A stretch of DNA of 64,000 nt from Burkholderiales bacterium C2 (GTDB lineage: Bacteria; Pseudomonadota; Gammaproteobacteria; Burkholderiales; Burkholderiaceae_C). The notes under the pieces are model-generated. The model was not told the origin of the DNA. It was given only the letters and a program-made list of their open reading frames with translations, and made no database searches. The stretch is from positions 1 to 64,000 of the forward strand of contig SCOI01000012.1 in assembly GCA_005503085.1 (NCBI GenBank), in the 5' to 3' direction. This document shows positions 51,263 to 60,411 of the stretch, piece by piece (position 1 is the first letter of the stretch; each line of letters begins with the position of its first letter). Position numbers and translations under genes: made by a program.

Positions 51263-52098
51263 GGTCGCTGCCCCAGCGGCGCGTCGCCCGGGCAGTGCTG
51301 GCGCGGCGCGGTGGCCGCCGCCGCGTCGGCCGCCACCTGGCGCAGCAGGGCCTGCTGCTCGGCGGGCACGCCGTTATTGGCCAGCGCGGGCAGGGCCAGC
51401 GGCGAGGCGCCGGTGAGGGTGGTGTAGAGCATCAGCGCGGTCAGATAGGCGCCGGCCGAGGCGGAGTGGTTGCCGTCGCCGGCATGCAAGCTCAGCGCCG
51501 GATGGCGCTGGAGGGCCAGCTCCCAGGCCTGGCCGATCGGGGCCACGCAGGCCGGCTGCTGGCGCGCGATGCCGGCGTGCAGCGCGTAGATGCGCTCGGT
51601 CTCGGCCACACCCAGGCGCGGCCATTCCGGGAACATCACCGGCATCGCGCCGAGCTCGCGAGCCGTGCGGATCAGGCTCTGGGCCTCGCTGGTCGAGTAG
51701 CTGTTCTGGCCGGTGGTGCTGTACTTCTGCGCCTGCAGCACCAGCACCGTCCAGCGCCGGCCGCGCAGCAAAGCCATCGAAGCGGCATCGGCCAGCCTCT
51801 GGTCGAGGAACATCCAGCCCGGCGCCTCGGTGGCGGCCACGCTTTTGCCGGGCAGGCCGGCGCGCAGCAAGGCCTCCAGCTGCCGGGGCAGGGCGTTCAG
51901 CGAGGTGTGGCTGTTGCCCATCATCAGCAGCGTGATGTCGGCATCGGCGGGTGCCGGTGCCGTCGGCTGCTCCACCGAGTCGACTGGCGCCGGGCCGCCG
52001 CCGCCGCCACCACCGCAGGCCAGCGCGCCCAGCGTCGCGGCCATCAGGCTCAGCCGCAGGCACCAGCTGCGTGAACCGCCATCGTGATCGTCCCGCAC
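51259..52098 (-). CDS. SGNH/GDSL-like exported hydrolase, probable lipoprotein
   Basis: The 279-residue protein contains SGNH block I as MMGNSHTSLNALP and block V as GDGNHSASAGAYL, with the catalytic Ser, Asp and His in place. The N-terminus has a hydrophobic segment ending LGALAC before a run of glycines, so it may be a lipoprotein, though the lipobox is imperfect. GTG 52098 has GGAGG five bases upstream and decides the start; ATG 52044 is an alternative. Coupled to the DUF5694 gene. The substrate is unknown. Confidence 0.65.
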   Translation of the reverse strand: MRDDHDGGSRSWCLRLSLMAATLGALACGGGGGGGPAPVDSVEQPTAPAPADADITLLMMGNSHTSLNALPRQLEALLRAGLPGKSVAATEAPGWMFLDQRLADAASMALLRGRRWTVLVLQAQKYSTTGQNSYSTSEAQSLIRTARELGAMPVMFPEWPRLGVAETERIYALHAGIARQQPACVAPIGQAWELALQRHPALSLHAGDGNHSASAGAYLTALMLYTTLTGASPLALPALANNGVPAEQQALLRQVAADAAAATAPRQHCPGDAPLGQRP

Positions 52099-52250
52099 CC
52101 AGGCCTCCTGCAAGCGGCCGCCGAGCCCGTCCCGGCAGCCAGCCTTCAGTAGGCCGCGAGCCGGGCCGGAGCCACAAGCCCGGCCCGCTCCAAACCCTGT
52201 CCAAAAAATATTTCTTATGGCCCGACAAGCACTTGCGTGCGTCGCCGGGT

Positions 52251-54347
52251 TCAGCGCGCCTGCATCAGATCGGCCACGGCGGTGTGGGCCAGCTCCACCC
52301 AGGCGCTGCCATCGGCGGCCAGCGTGAAGCTGGCCCGCTCCGGAAAGCTGCCCAGCGCATGGCTGCTGAGCAGCTGGGCCGGGCGCTCGCCGGCCAGATC
52401 GAGGCGGCGGAAATACTCGCCCTGGCTGCCGCGGGTCAGCAGCACCAGCCCCTGCGGCCCCAGCCGCCAGTCCAGCAGGGTTTCGCCCTCCGGCACCGCC
52501 GAAGCCATCAGTTGCTCGGGGCCACCCGCCAGCGGGCGCCGGCGCAGCTCCTGGCTGGCGCGGGCCTGGTAGAGCAGGGCGCTGCCGTCGTTGGTCCACT
52601 GCAGCGCCGGGCCGGGCGGCCGCTCGGTGTCCAGCGGCGTGGCGCCCGGGTTGCCGGACAGATCGAAGCGCCAGAGCTGCCAGCGCCCGCTGCGGTCGCT
52701 GGCCACCCAGACCTCGCGGCCGCTCGGGTGCCAGCTGGGCCGGCCATACTGGGCCGCATCGGCCGCCAGCGGCCTAAGCTGCCCGCTCGCCAGATCGAGC
52801 AGGCACAGGCCATATCGCTTGCCAGGCCCGCAATTGCCGAGAAAGGCCAGCTGCCGGCCATCGGGCGAGGCGGCTGGCGCGGCAGGCTGAAGGTCAAGCT
52901 GGGTCAGCGCCCGGGCCTGATCGCCTCGGGGCTCGGAGCGCCACAGCTCGGGCCGGCCTGAGCGCGCCGAGACAAAGAACAGGCCGCCGCCTGCCGGATC
53001 GGCGGTCGGGGCGCGGTCGTTGACCACCGCGCCGGGCAGGCGCTGCGGCTGTGCGCCGGCGCCCCAGTCCAGCCGTGCGATGCCGATGTGCGAGCGCATC
53101 AGCGCATAGACCAGCGGGCCGCCGGCGCTGCGCAGCGGCGCGCTGCCCTCCAGGCCCAGCGGCAGGGCCTGCCCGGTCTCGCGCTGCCAGCGCATCAGCA
53201 CCCGGCTGTCCTGCCGGGTGGTCGAGAAGATCAGGTCGCGGCCGTTCTCGGCATGGGTCAGGCCATGCAGCGGGTACAGGCGCAGCTGGCTCAGGCGCTG
53301 CACCCGGCCGTCCAGCCCGGCCTCGTAGAAATCGCGGCTGCCGTCGGCCGGGTCCTGGCGGGCAAACACCAGACGCCGGCCATCGGGCGACCAGCTCGGC
53401 TGGTGGTCGGGCATCGCGGCCGGCGGGGCGCTGCTCAGGCGCCGCAGGCCGCTGCCATCAGGGGCCACCAGGAACAGGCCGCCGACTCCGTCGGCCTCGG
53501 CGCTGAAGGCGATGCTGCGGCCGTCGGGCGACCAGGCGACGCTGGGCGTGAACAGCGCGCTGCAGCGCGCCAGCGCCTGCGTCCGCTCGCTCAGGCGGTA
53601 GACCCGGAGCTGGCACTGCCCGTCGGCGCTCGCGGCGATATAGGCGATCGCGCTGCCGTCCGGCGACCAACTAAGGCCCTGCACATCCAGGCCCGCCGGG
53701 CTGAGTGCCTGCGGCGCGGCGTCCAACTCGGCGGCCGGGCGCAGATACAGCCGGCCCCCGCCCTGGCCCTGCCACCAGGCGAAGGCCAGCAGCCGGCCGT
53801 CGGGCGAGAGCTGGCCCAGGTATTCATGGCCGGGCTGGTGCGTCAGCGGCCGGGCTTCGGGCAGGGCCGCGGGCGCCATGTCGCCCGGCCGCAGCCACCA
53901 GACGGCGAGGAGGCCGGCCAGCACCAGCAGGCCGGCCAGCAACGGCCAGCGCGGCGCGGGCAGTGCTGTCGTCGGCGCGGGCGCTGGGATCGGCGGTGCC
54001 ATGACCTGCGGCAGCGGCGCCAGCGCACGTACCGGCGCGATCAGCCGGTAGCCCTTCTTCGCGATGGTCTCCAGATAGCGTGGCGCGTCGGGGTCGTCGC
54101 CCAGGGCCTGGCGTATGGTCCAGACGGCGGTGTTGATGGCCTTGGGGGCGACAAAACGGTTGCCCTGCCAGATCGTGTCGATGATCTCCTCGCGGCCCAC
54201 GGTCTCGCCGGGCCGGCTGGCCAGCAACACCAGCAGAGCCATGGCCTTGTGGCGCAACGGCCGGACCTCGGCGCCGCGCTGCAGGCGGTTGCCGGCGGCA
54301 TCGACACGCCAGTCGCCGAGCTCGAAGATCTCGCGGGTCGGGTCCAT
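52251..54347 (-). CDS. CadC-like transcriptional regulator with TolB-type propeller
   Basis: The 698-residue protein has an N-terminal winged-helix OmpR/CadC DNA-binding domain (about 8-105, ending YLETIAKKGYRLIAPV), a Pro-rich linker, one membrane helix (about 133-151) and a periplasmic beta-propeller of WD40/TolB repeats (several SPDGR motifs such as WSPDGSAIAYI and WSPDGRRLVFA). It belongs to the membrane-bound one-component regulators that read a periplasmic signal and bind DNA directly. It is seven bases downstream of the CorA-like gene, probably co-transcribed. Confidence 0.88.
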   Translation of the reverse strand: MDPTREIFELGDWRVDAAGNRLQRGAEVRPLRHKAMALLVLLASRPGETVGREEIIDTIWQGNRFVAPKAINTAVWTIRQALGDDPDAPRYLETIAKKGYRLIAPVRALAPLPQVMAPPIPAPAPTTALPAPRWPLLAGLLVLAGLLAVWWLRPGDMAPAALPEARPLTHQPGHEYLGQLSPDGRLLAFAWWQGQGGGRLYLRPAAELDAAPQALSPAGLDVQGLSWSPDGSAIAYIAASADGQCQLRVYRLSERTQALARCSALFTPSVAWSPDGRSIAFSAEADGVGGLFLVAPDGSGLRRLSSAPPAAMPDHQPSWSPDGRRLVFARQDPADGSRDFYEAGLDGRVQRLSQLRLYPLHGLTHAENGRDLIFSTTRQDSRVLMRWQRETGQALPLGLEGSAPLRSAGGPLVYALMRSHIGIARLDWGAGAQPQRLPGAVVNDRAPTADPAGGGLFFVSARSGRPELWRSEPRGDQARALTQLDLQPAAPAASPDGRQLAFLGNCGPGKRYGLCLLDLASGQLRPLAADAAQYGRPSWHPSGREVWVASDRSGRWQLWRFDLSGNPGATPLDTERPPGPALQWTNDGSALLYQARASQELRRRPLAGGPEQLMASAVPEGETLLDWRLGPQGLVLLTRGSQGEYFRRLDLAGERPAQLLSSHALGSFPERASFTLAADGSAWVELAHTAVADLMQAR

Positions 54348-54354
54348 GGGTGAA

Positions 54355-55389
54355 TCAGCGCTGGCGATTCGTCAACCGGCGCAGCGCCAGCCAGGCCGCC
54401 AGCGCGGTGAAGGAGGCGATCAGCAGCAGCATCAGCCAGAAGCCGTGCGCATGATCGGCCAGCGGGATGCCGCCGACATTCATGCCCATCAGGCCGGCGA
54501 ACAGATTGATGGGCAGGGCCAGCACGGTGACCATGGTCAGCGTGAACAGGCTGCGGTTGTTCTGCTCGGCCACCTGGGAGGCCGACTCGTCCTGCAGCAG
54601 CTTGACCCGCTCGTGCAGCGAGACGATGTCGCGCAGCGCCACCGCGAACTCGTCGTTGACGCGGCGCAGCCGGTCGCGCTCCTCGGCATTGAGCCAGGCC
54701 GGCGGGTTGGCCAGCAGGCGCAGCAGCGCGCCCGGCTCGGGCGCCAGCAGACGCTGCAGCCGCACCGAGAGGCGGCGTAGCCGCGCCAGCTCGTCGCCGC
54801 CCTGCAGCTTGTTGCGCCGTGCCAGCATCGCGTCCTCGATATCGTCGACCTTGTCGCTGGCGCTGCGCACGATGTGCTGCAGCTCGTCGGCCTGGTCGCT
54901 GAGCAGATGCTCCAGCAGGGCCACCGGGCTGACGATCGCGTCGCCGGCGCCGACCGCGCGGCGCAGCCGGTCCACCGAGCGCAGCGGCTGCACCCGGGCG
55001 CTGACCACCAGGCCCGGCTCCAGACTCAGCCACAGGGTCGCGACGTTCTCGGGGTCGAAGGAGAAGTCGAAGGTCACATCGTTGATCACCGCCATCAGCC
55101 GCTCGCCCAGCCGCGTGATGCGGGTCGAGCGTGAGCCCTCGCGCAGCGACTGGTGGAAATCGTGCGGCAGGCTGGTGTGGGCGCGCAGCCAGCCATGGGC
55201 GCTGGTATGGGTCAGGTTGAAATGCAGCCAGATGAAGTCGGCGTCGCTGGTACTCGCGCCGCGATGCAGCCATTGCTGGGCCGCCTGCGTGTCCACTGGC
55301 CGGGCCGGCTGGCCGGCCTGGAACAGATAGCCGCAGATCAGGCCGTGGTCGTCGGCCGGGGTGGCGAAGCTTGCGGTGGGCGTGTTCAT
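54355..55389 (-). CDS. CorA/ZntB family metal ion transporter
   Basis: The 344-residue transporter has a large cytosolic domain, long alpha helix and two C-terminal membrane helices (about 285-305 and 318-338). The pore signature GMN is present in GLMGMNVGGIPL. The loop after it reads VGGIPLADH, the ZntB-like version rather than the classic CorA loop, so zinc or another divalent ion export/import is likely. It precedes the CadC-like regulator gene. Confidence 0.88.
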   Translation of the reverse strand: MNTPTASFATPADDHGLICGYLFQAGQPARPVDTQAAQQWLHRGASTSDADFIWLHFNLTHTSAHGWLRAHTSLPHDFHQSLREGSRSTRITRLGERLMAVINDVTFDFSFDPENVATLWLSLEPGLVVSARVQPLRSVDRLRRAVGAGDAIVSPVALLEHLLSDQADELQHIVRSASDKVDDIEDAMLARRNKLQGGDELARLRRLSVRLQRLLAPEPGALLRLLANPPAWLNAEERDRLRRVNDEFAVALRDIVSLHERVKLLQDESASQVAEQNNRSLFTLTMVTVLALPINLFAGLMGMNVGGIPLADHAHGFWLMLLLIASFTALAAWLALRRLTNRQR

Positions 55390-55499
55390 CGTCAGTCGCG
55401 GGGCTGAATGGTCGGCGCATCATAGTGACAGGCCCGGTGCTGCGGCCGTCGTCAAAGCGTCACGCCGGCGTCATCGCCCTGGCATCTGCGTCGGCGCCA

Positions 55500-56747
55500 A
55501 TGGCGGCCATGCGCATGCCGCCGGGTTTTCATCTGCTGATCGCCGCGCAGTTCGCCTCGGCGCTGGCCGACAACGCGCTGCTGATCGTCACGATCGCGCT
55601 GCTGTACGAGCAGGGCCTGCCCGCCTGGTGGGCGCCGCTGCTGAAGTTCTCGTTCACGATTTCCTATGTGCTGCTGGCGCCCTGGGTCGGGCCGCTGGCC
55701 GATGCGCTGCCGAAGGCGCGGCTGATGGCCTGGATGAACGGGGTCAAGATGCTGGGCCTGGTTGCGCTGCTGGCCGGCCTGCATCCGGTGGCGGCCTATG
55801 CGGTGGTCGGCCTGGGCGCGGCCTGCTATGCGCCGGCCAAGTACGGGCTGGTGACCGAGCTGGTGGCACCACGCCAGCTGGTGGCCGCGAACAGTTGGCT
55901 GGAGGTGTCCATCGTCGGCGCGGCGCTGCTGGGCACGGTGCTGGGCGGGGCGCTGGTCAGCGAGGGGCTGCGCGCGATGCTGGCCTCGCTGGTGTCGCTG
56001 CCGGGGCTTGAGTCTTCGCTGAGCGCCTCGCTTGCCTTGCTGCTGCTGCTCTACGGCTTGGCCGCCGTGGCGCAGCTGGGTGTGCCCGACAGCGGCGCCC
56101 GCTATGCCCGCAGCGCCAGCCTGCGGCCCGTCGCGCTGCTGCGTGATTTCGTGCGCGCCAACCGGGCGCTGTGGCGCGATGCCGAGGGCGGCGTGTCGCT
56201 GGCGGTGACGACCCTGTTCTGGGGTGTCGGCGCGACGCTGCAGTTCGCGGTGCTGCGCTGGGCCCAGCAGGTCTTGCAGCTGGGGCTGGATCGCAGCGCC
56301 TATCTGCAGGCGGTGGTGGCGGTCGGCGTGGTGGTCGGCGCTGCCGCTGCCGGGCGCTGGGTGCCGCTGACGCGGGCGCTGCGGGTGCTGCCGCTGGGCG
56401 TGCTGCTGGGCCTGCTGATGGCGGGGCTGGCCTGGGTCGATGCCTTTGCGCTGGCCCTGCCGCTGCTGGCCCTGGTCGGCGCGGTCGGCGGCCTGCTGGT
56501 GGTGCCGATGAACGCGCTGCTGCAGCATCGCGGCTACCAGCTGCTGACGGCCGGGCGCTCGATCGCCGTGCAGGGCTTCAACGAGAACCTGAGCATCCTG
56601 GGCATGCTGGCCCTGTATGCCGGCGCGCTGGCGCTGGACGCGCCGCTGCTGCCGCTGATGACGGTGTTCGGCAGCCTGATCGCGCTGGTGATGCTGGCGC
56701 TGATGCGCTGGCGCCGGGCCTCGATCGGGCTTCAGCAACCGGGTTGA
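55500..56747 (+). CDS. lplT: Lysophospholipid transporter LplT
   Basis: The 415-residue MFS protein flips lysophospholipids across the inner membrane for reacylation. Family segments AQFASALADNALLIV, PAKYGLVTELV, NSWLEVSIVGAALLG and NALLQHRGYQLL are present, with about 12 membrane helices. Aas, its usual acyltransferase partner, is not adjacent. ATG 55500 is preferred; the frame extends upstream without similarity. The last 16 bases overlap the convergent glycosyltransferase gene. Confidence 0.9.
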   Translation: MAAMRMPPGFHLLIAAQFASALADNALLIVTIALLYEQGLPAWWAPLLKFSFTISYVLLAPWVGPLADALPKARLMAWMNGVKMLGLVALLAGLHPVAAYAVVGLGAACYAPAKYGLVTELVAPRQLVAANSWLEVSIVGAALLGTVLGGALVSEGLRAMLASLVSLPGLESSLSASLALLLLLYGLAAVAQLGVPDSGARYARSASLRPVALLRDFVRANRALWRDAEGGVSLAVTTLFWGVGATLQFAVLRWAQQVLQLGLDRSAYLQAVVAVGVVVGAAAAGRWVPLTRALRVLPLGVLLGLLMAGLAWVDAFALALPLLALVGAVGGLLVVPMNALLQHRGYQLLTAGRSIAVQGFNENLSILGMLALYAGALALDAPLLPLMTVFGSLIALVMLALMRWRRASIGLQQPG

Positions 56748-57994
56748 GCGGCCGCGATGTCGACGCGCGCTGAAGCGGCGGGCAGGGCCCGGCCGTCGAT
56801 CACCGCCGCGTAGATGTTCTCGACATTGGCGACGATGCCGGCCCAGCTCTGGGCTTCGGCGGTCAGGCGGGCGGCCTGGCCCATCGCCCGCAGGGCCGCG
56901 GGCCCGCGCGCCAGCTCGGCGGCCTGGTTCAGGAACTCGGGGCCGTTGCCGAAGGGCGCCAGCAGGCCGTTGTGGCCGGGCTTGATCAGCTGGGAGGCGG
57001 CCGCGTAGTCATAGGCCAGCACCGCCAGGCCGCTGGCCATGGCCTCGGGCGTGACGTTGCCGAAGGTTTCGGTGATGCTGGGGAAGATGAAGGCGTCGGC
57101 GCTGGCGTAGTGGGCGGCCAGGTCCTCGCCGTGGCGCATGCCGGCGAAGATGGCCTCGGGCAGGCGCTCCTGCAGTTGCTTGCGCGCCGGCCCGTCGCCG
57201 ACCAGCACCAGGCGCGCGCGCGGCTGCATCTGGCGGAAGGCCTCGAAGGCCTCGGCCAGCGTGGCCAGGTTCTTCTCGGCCGCGAGCCGGCCCACATGCA
57301 GGACCACCGGATCGTCGGCACCGGCGCCCCAGCTCTCGCGCAGCGCGGCGCTGCGCCGCAGCGGGTTGAACAGCGCGGTGTCGACGCCGCGCGCCACCAC
57401 GCTGACGCCCTTGAAGCCCAGCTCGTCGAGCTGCTGGCGCAGGCCGGCATCGGGCACCATGGTGCACTGCGTCTTGTTATGGAATTTGCGCAGATAGACC
57501 ATGATGGGCTTGTGCAGCCAGCCGACGCCGTAGTGCTTGCTGTAGGCGTGGAAATTGGTGCGGAAGTCCGAGCAGATCGGCAGCTTCAGATAGCTGGCGG
57601 CCTGCAGCGCCGACCAGCCCATCGGGCCTTCGGTGGCGATGTGGACGATGTCGGGGCGGCGCAGCGTCCACAGATTGACCAGGCTTTTCTTCGAGGCCAC
57701 GCCCATGCGCAGATGCGGGTAGCGCGGGATCGGCAGGCCGCGCATCAGCACCTCGTGGAAGCGCTCGTCGTCGCCATCCGACTGCTCGCCCTTCAACTGG
57801 CGCGGCCGCACCAGCTGCACCGCATGATTGCGCGCCCGCAGCCCCTCGACCAGGCAGGCGATGGTGCGCGCCACGCCGTTGACCTCGGGCGGGTAGGTTT
57901 CGGTGACGATGGCCACGCGCAGAAAACGCTGCAGCGGCGGGGCCTCGTCGACCTCGATATCGGTGTGCGCGGGCAGCCTCATGCTGCGGATCAT
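56732..57994 (-). CDS. GT4-family glycosyltransferase (MgtA/PimB-like)
   Basis: The 420-residue enzyme has the GT-B fold of family 4. The N-terminal acceptor region contains VTETYPPEVNGVARTI, and the donor region contains VLHVGRLAAEKN, LVLVGDGPARKQL and the conserved E-x7-E motif in FPSITETFGNVTPEAMASG. Such enzymes transfer a hexose, often mannose, to lipids. Starts at 57994 (MIRSM) or 57982 (MRLPA) are both possible; neither has a clear ribosome-binding site. It lies downstream of the GNAT gene. Confidence 0.88.
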   Translation of the reverse strand: MIRSMRLPAHTDIEVDEAPPLQRFLRVAIVTETYPPEVNGVARTIACLVEGLRARNHAVQLVRPRQLKGEQSDGDDERFHEVLMRGLPIPRYPHLRMGVASKKSLVNLWTLRRPDIVHIATEGPMGWSALQAASYLKLPICSDFRTNFHAYSKHYGVGWLHKPIMVYLRKFHNKTQCTMVPDAGLRQQLDELGFKGVSVVARGVDTALFNPLRRSAALRESWGAGADDPVVLHVGRLAAEKNLATLAEAFEAFRQMQPRARLVLVGDGPARKQLQERLPEAIFAGMRHGEDLAAHYASADAFIFPSITETFGNVTPEAMASGLAVLAYDYAAASQLIKPGHNGLLAPFGNGPEFLNQAAELARGPAALRAMGQAARLTAEAQSWAGIVANVENIYAAVIDGRALPAASARVDIAAAQPGC

Positions 57995-58035
57995 CGGCTG
58001 CGATTGCGGCGCTTCGATGACGGCGAGATGACGGT

Positions 58036-58515
58036 TCAGCGCGGCATCGCTGCCGCCGGCCGTTCGTACAGCACATCCGGGCAGCGCTCCTCGTTGCCGC
58101 TGCCATCCGTGAACGCGATGGCCACGAAGCCGAAGCGCTCGTAAAAGCGCCGCGCGCCGAGGTTTTGCTGGAAGGTGTAGAGCCGCAGATCCCGCCTCTG
58201 GCCGGCGATCAGTGGCCGCAGCAGGGCCGAGCCTATGCCCAGGCCGACCGAGGCGGGGCGCAGATAGAGCTGGTCGACCCACCGGCAGGCATCGCCCTCG
58301 GTGCTTGCGATAAAGCCAAGCAGTTCGCCACCCTCCTGCGCCACCGTGACCTGGGCCGAGGGCAGCAAATGCTCGTGGATCCAGGTGTGCACATCCGCGT
58401 CGCTGTGCGCCAGCGGCGCATAGGGCAGGAAGTGCCGGCGCGAGCACAGATAGAGCCGAGCGATCTCGGCGGCGTCGGCCGGCGTGGCGGGGCGCAGGGC
58501 GATGTGGCCGTTCAT
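58036..58515 (-). CDS. GNAT family N-acetyltransferase
   Basis: A 159-residue GNAT-fold acetyltransferase. The acetyl-CoA binding motif appears as LYLRPASVGLGIGSALL, followed by RRFYERFGFVAI, a common C-terminal GNAT signature. The substrate is unknown. Its start codon abuts the stop of the upstream cyclotransferase-like gene with no gap, so the two are coupled. Confidence 0.88.
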   Translation of the reverse strand: MNGHIALRPATPADAAEIARLYLCSRRHFLPYAPLAHSDADVHTWIHEHLLPSAQVTVAQEGGELLGFIASTEGDACRWVDQLYLRPASVGLGIGSALLRPLIAGQRRDLRLYTFQQNLGARRFYERFGFVAIAFTDGSGNEERCPDVLYERPAAAMPR

Positions 58516-58866
58516 TCAGTCCGGCGGCGCGAAGCGTGCATCGACATAGACCCAGGCCTGCCGGCCCGAGGAGAGCTTGGCCAGCACCCGCTTGTAGGCC
58601 GCGACCTCGTAGCGGTCGGCGCTGGCCAGCTCGGCCTCGCTGATCTCGAACACCGTGCCCGGCACTCGGCTGGCGGCATCGCCGTTGAACTTGACGATGG
58701 GGTGGTGGGTCTTGCCGCTGGTCGCGATGACCTCCGGATCCTCGATGCGCAGCATCGCCATCTCGAACTCGACCAGATCATCCGGCCGCCCGGCCAGCCG
58801 CCGGCCGAAGGTCGACAGCTGGACGTTGTCTTGCTGCAGCGTGCCGTAAGAGAAGAGCAGGGGCAT
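58516..58866 (-). CDS. Gamma-glutamylcyclotransferase (AIG2-like) family protein
   Basis: A 116-residue small beta-barrel protein with the family motif LLFSYGTLQQDNVQL, Asp/Glu in DRYEVAAYKRV and the aromatic end QAWVYVDARF. Members cyclise gamma-glutamyl peptides or amines, but many have unknown substrates. It is the first gene of a two-gene unit with the GNAT gene. Confidence 0.88.
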   Translation of the reverse strand: MPLLFSYGTLQQDNVQLSTFGRRLAGRPDDLVEFEMAMLRIEDPEVIATSGKTHHPIVKFNGDAASRVPGTVFEISEAELASADRYEVAAYKRVLAKLSSGRQAWVYVDARFAPPD

Positions 58867-58909
58867 GGTGGGTGGTGGCTGTTCGGTTTGATGGCGCGGT
58901 GGGGATCGA

Positions 58910-59317
58910 TCACTGCGGCTTCGGGAAGCGGCTCAGGTGCTCGTGAATGATACGAAGCTGGCCGTCGCCTTCCTTCAGCAAGACACGGCTGCCCCGGCCC
59001 TGGATGCGGAAATCGCGACCGTCCTGCGAGCCTTCCCAGTTGTAGGTATAGGTGGCCGTTGCGCTCGACTGATCGGTACTCAGAACGACGATATCCGACA
59101 GATAGAAGCGTGCCTTCTTGACGCCGGGTGTGCCGCGCCAGGTCTTCTCGAACACGGCCTGGATCGCCGTGCGGCCGATGAAATCGCCTTCATTGAAGCG
59201 GAAGAATGCCCGTTCGTGAATCATCTCGCGGATCAGGCCGAAGTCCTCCTTCATCGCGAGCTCCTCGAAGCGGTGCAGGAATTCGACCACGGTATCGACG
59301 GGGATCGGGTGCTGCAT
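58910..59317 (-). CDS. NTF2-like (SnoaL-type) protein
   Basis: A 135-residue cytosolic protein of the nuclear transport factor 2-like superfamily: an N-terminal helix pair (VVEFLHRFEELAMKEDFGLI), the conserved FNEGDFIGRTAI and the sheet segments ATATYTYNWEGSQDG and RGSRVLLKEGDGQLRIIHEH. Binding pocket function is unknown; members include isomerases and ketosteroid-binding proteins. An AGGAG site a few bases upstream supports the start at 59317. Confidence 0.85.
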   Translation of the reverse strand: MQHPIPVDTVVEFLHRFEELAMKEDFGLIREMIHERAFFRFNEGDFIGRTAIQAVFEKTWRGTPGVKKARFYLSDIVVLSTDQSSATATYTYNWEGSQDGRDFRIQGRGSRVLLKEGDGQLRIIHEHLSRFPKPQ

Positions 59318-59379
59318 GCGAGGTCTCCTGGATAGGGACGGCGGGTTCGATGAACTGAGGAGGGCTCGGAGCGAAAGGC

Positions 59380-59757
59380 CTAGCTTGGGTACTTCGCCTC
59401 CAAGCGCTTGCGGCGCATGGACCACGCAGCGAGGAAAGCGATCAATGCCAACGCCCAGCAAAACATGGGCATGCCCCAAGGGCCAAACCCCTGATATAGA
59501 AGTGAGCTCAGAAGGGCGCGAGTACCGTCAAACGGAGGGTGAGGCGGATCGAATATCAGAGCAAAGCCAAAGGTGGCCGATGCTACGGCAGCGACATACA
59601 ACGCAGTTTCCTGGCTGGTCGCCCCGGGACGAAACCCACCGGTTGCCACAGAGCGATGAAACGGCTTCCTCGCGGTCCTGCTTCGCTCCAAGCACTCCCA
59701 AACAATGAAAGCGGCAAGAGCGCCGAGAGACAGCAATAGGAAGAGATCTCCGGACAT
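59380..59757 (-). CDS. Small membrane protein of unknown function
   Basis: The 125-residue protein has about three hydrophobic segments (5-20, 52-68 and 98-113) and a basic C-terminus with RRKRLEAKYPS. I do not recognise a family. It lies 62 bases upstream of the NTF2-like gene in the same direction and is less GC-rich than the core genes. Confidence 0.7.
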   Translation of the reverse strand: MSGDLFLLLSLGALAAFIVWECLERSRTARKPFHRSVATGGFRPGATSQETALYVAAVASATFGFALIFDPPHPPFDGTRALLSSLLYQGFGPWGMPMFCWALALIAFLAAWSMRRKRLEAKYPS

Positions 59758-59789
59758 TGAAGTGCAGTGCAGCCTCGTGCTGACCCTCG

Positions 59790-60110
59790 TTACTCTACAA
59801 AGACGGCTGTGCCGCTCGCCGTCACCATCAGCATGCCGTTGCTCGTTCCCAGCGCCTCGTAGTCCAGTTTGACGCCGACAACCGCATTCGCGCCGATCTC
59901 GCCCGCCCGTCCTTGCATTTGCCGTAGTGCGAGAACTCTGGCCTGGCCTATTTCCTTTTCATAGGAACTTGCACGCCCACCGAAGGTATCTCTGAACCCC
60001 GCAGCAAAGTCCTTCAGAAAGCTCGCCCCAAGGATCATCTCGCCTGTGACGATGCCACAGTACTTTGTGATCCTGGTGCCCTCGATGGTCGGTGTCGTCG
60101 TCGCGATCAT
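59790..60110 (-). CDS. YbjQ family (DUF74) protein
   Basis: A 106-residue YbjQ-like protein, a small fold that forms pentamers and has been linked to heavy metals without firm evidence. Family pattern: [25 protein letters not shown]-like region with [21 protein letters not shown] and a C-terminal [13 protein letters not shown]. It is 32 bases upstream of the small membrane protein gene. Confidence 0.9.
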   Translation of the reverse strand: MIATTTPTIEGTRITKYCGIVTGEMILGASFLKDFAAGFRDTFGGRASSYEKEIGQARVLALRQMQGRAGEIGANAVVGVKLDYEALGTSNGMLMVTASGTAVFVE

Positions 60111-60252
60111 GTGAATGACTTCCTCCCTGAAGCATGGCGTGGTTGATGTGGCGGCCAGCGCTCGGGCTGAGTTCTACCGCTGGGAAGCCACAGTTTAGGC
60201 GGACAACTTTTGACTGCAGCTCCCACCTAAGAGGGGGTGGCCGGGCCAGCTC

Positions 60253-60411
60253 ATGAACCGGCGATGCGGACTGCTGTTGATCGTTTGTGCCGTTCATTGC
60301 TCGGCGCAGGCGATGCCGGCCCAGACAGACCGTCACCCACATTTCACAAACCACCGTCACCATCCCGCCACGCCTGCGCTTGGCGCGTGGGTTCAACAGG
60401 AGCGACGGTGA
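60253..60411 (+). CDS. Possible 52-residue exported His-rich peptide
   Basis: ATG 60253 opens a short frame that looks like a signal peptide (NRR then CGLLLIVCAVHC, cleavage near SAQA at residue 20) followed by a mature part with six histidines (HPHFTNHRHHP). Its TGA overlaps the GTG start of the next gene (GTGA), which would couple the two. No good ribosome-binding site is visible. It could be chance; the 297-base gap otherwise shows nothing. Confidence 0.35.
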   Translation: MNRRCGLLLIVCAVHCSAQAMPAQTDRHPHFTNHRHHPATPALGAWVQQERR

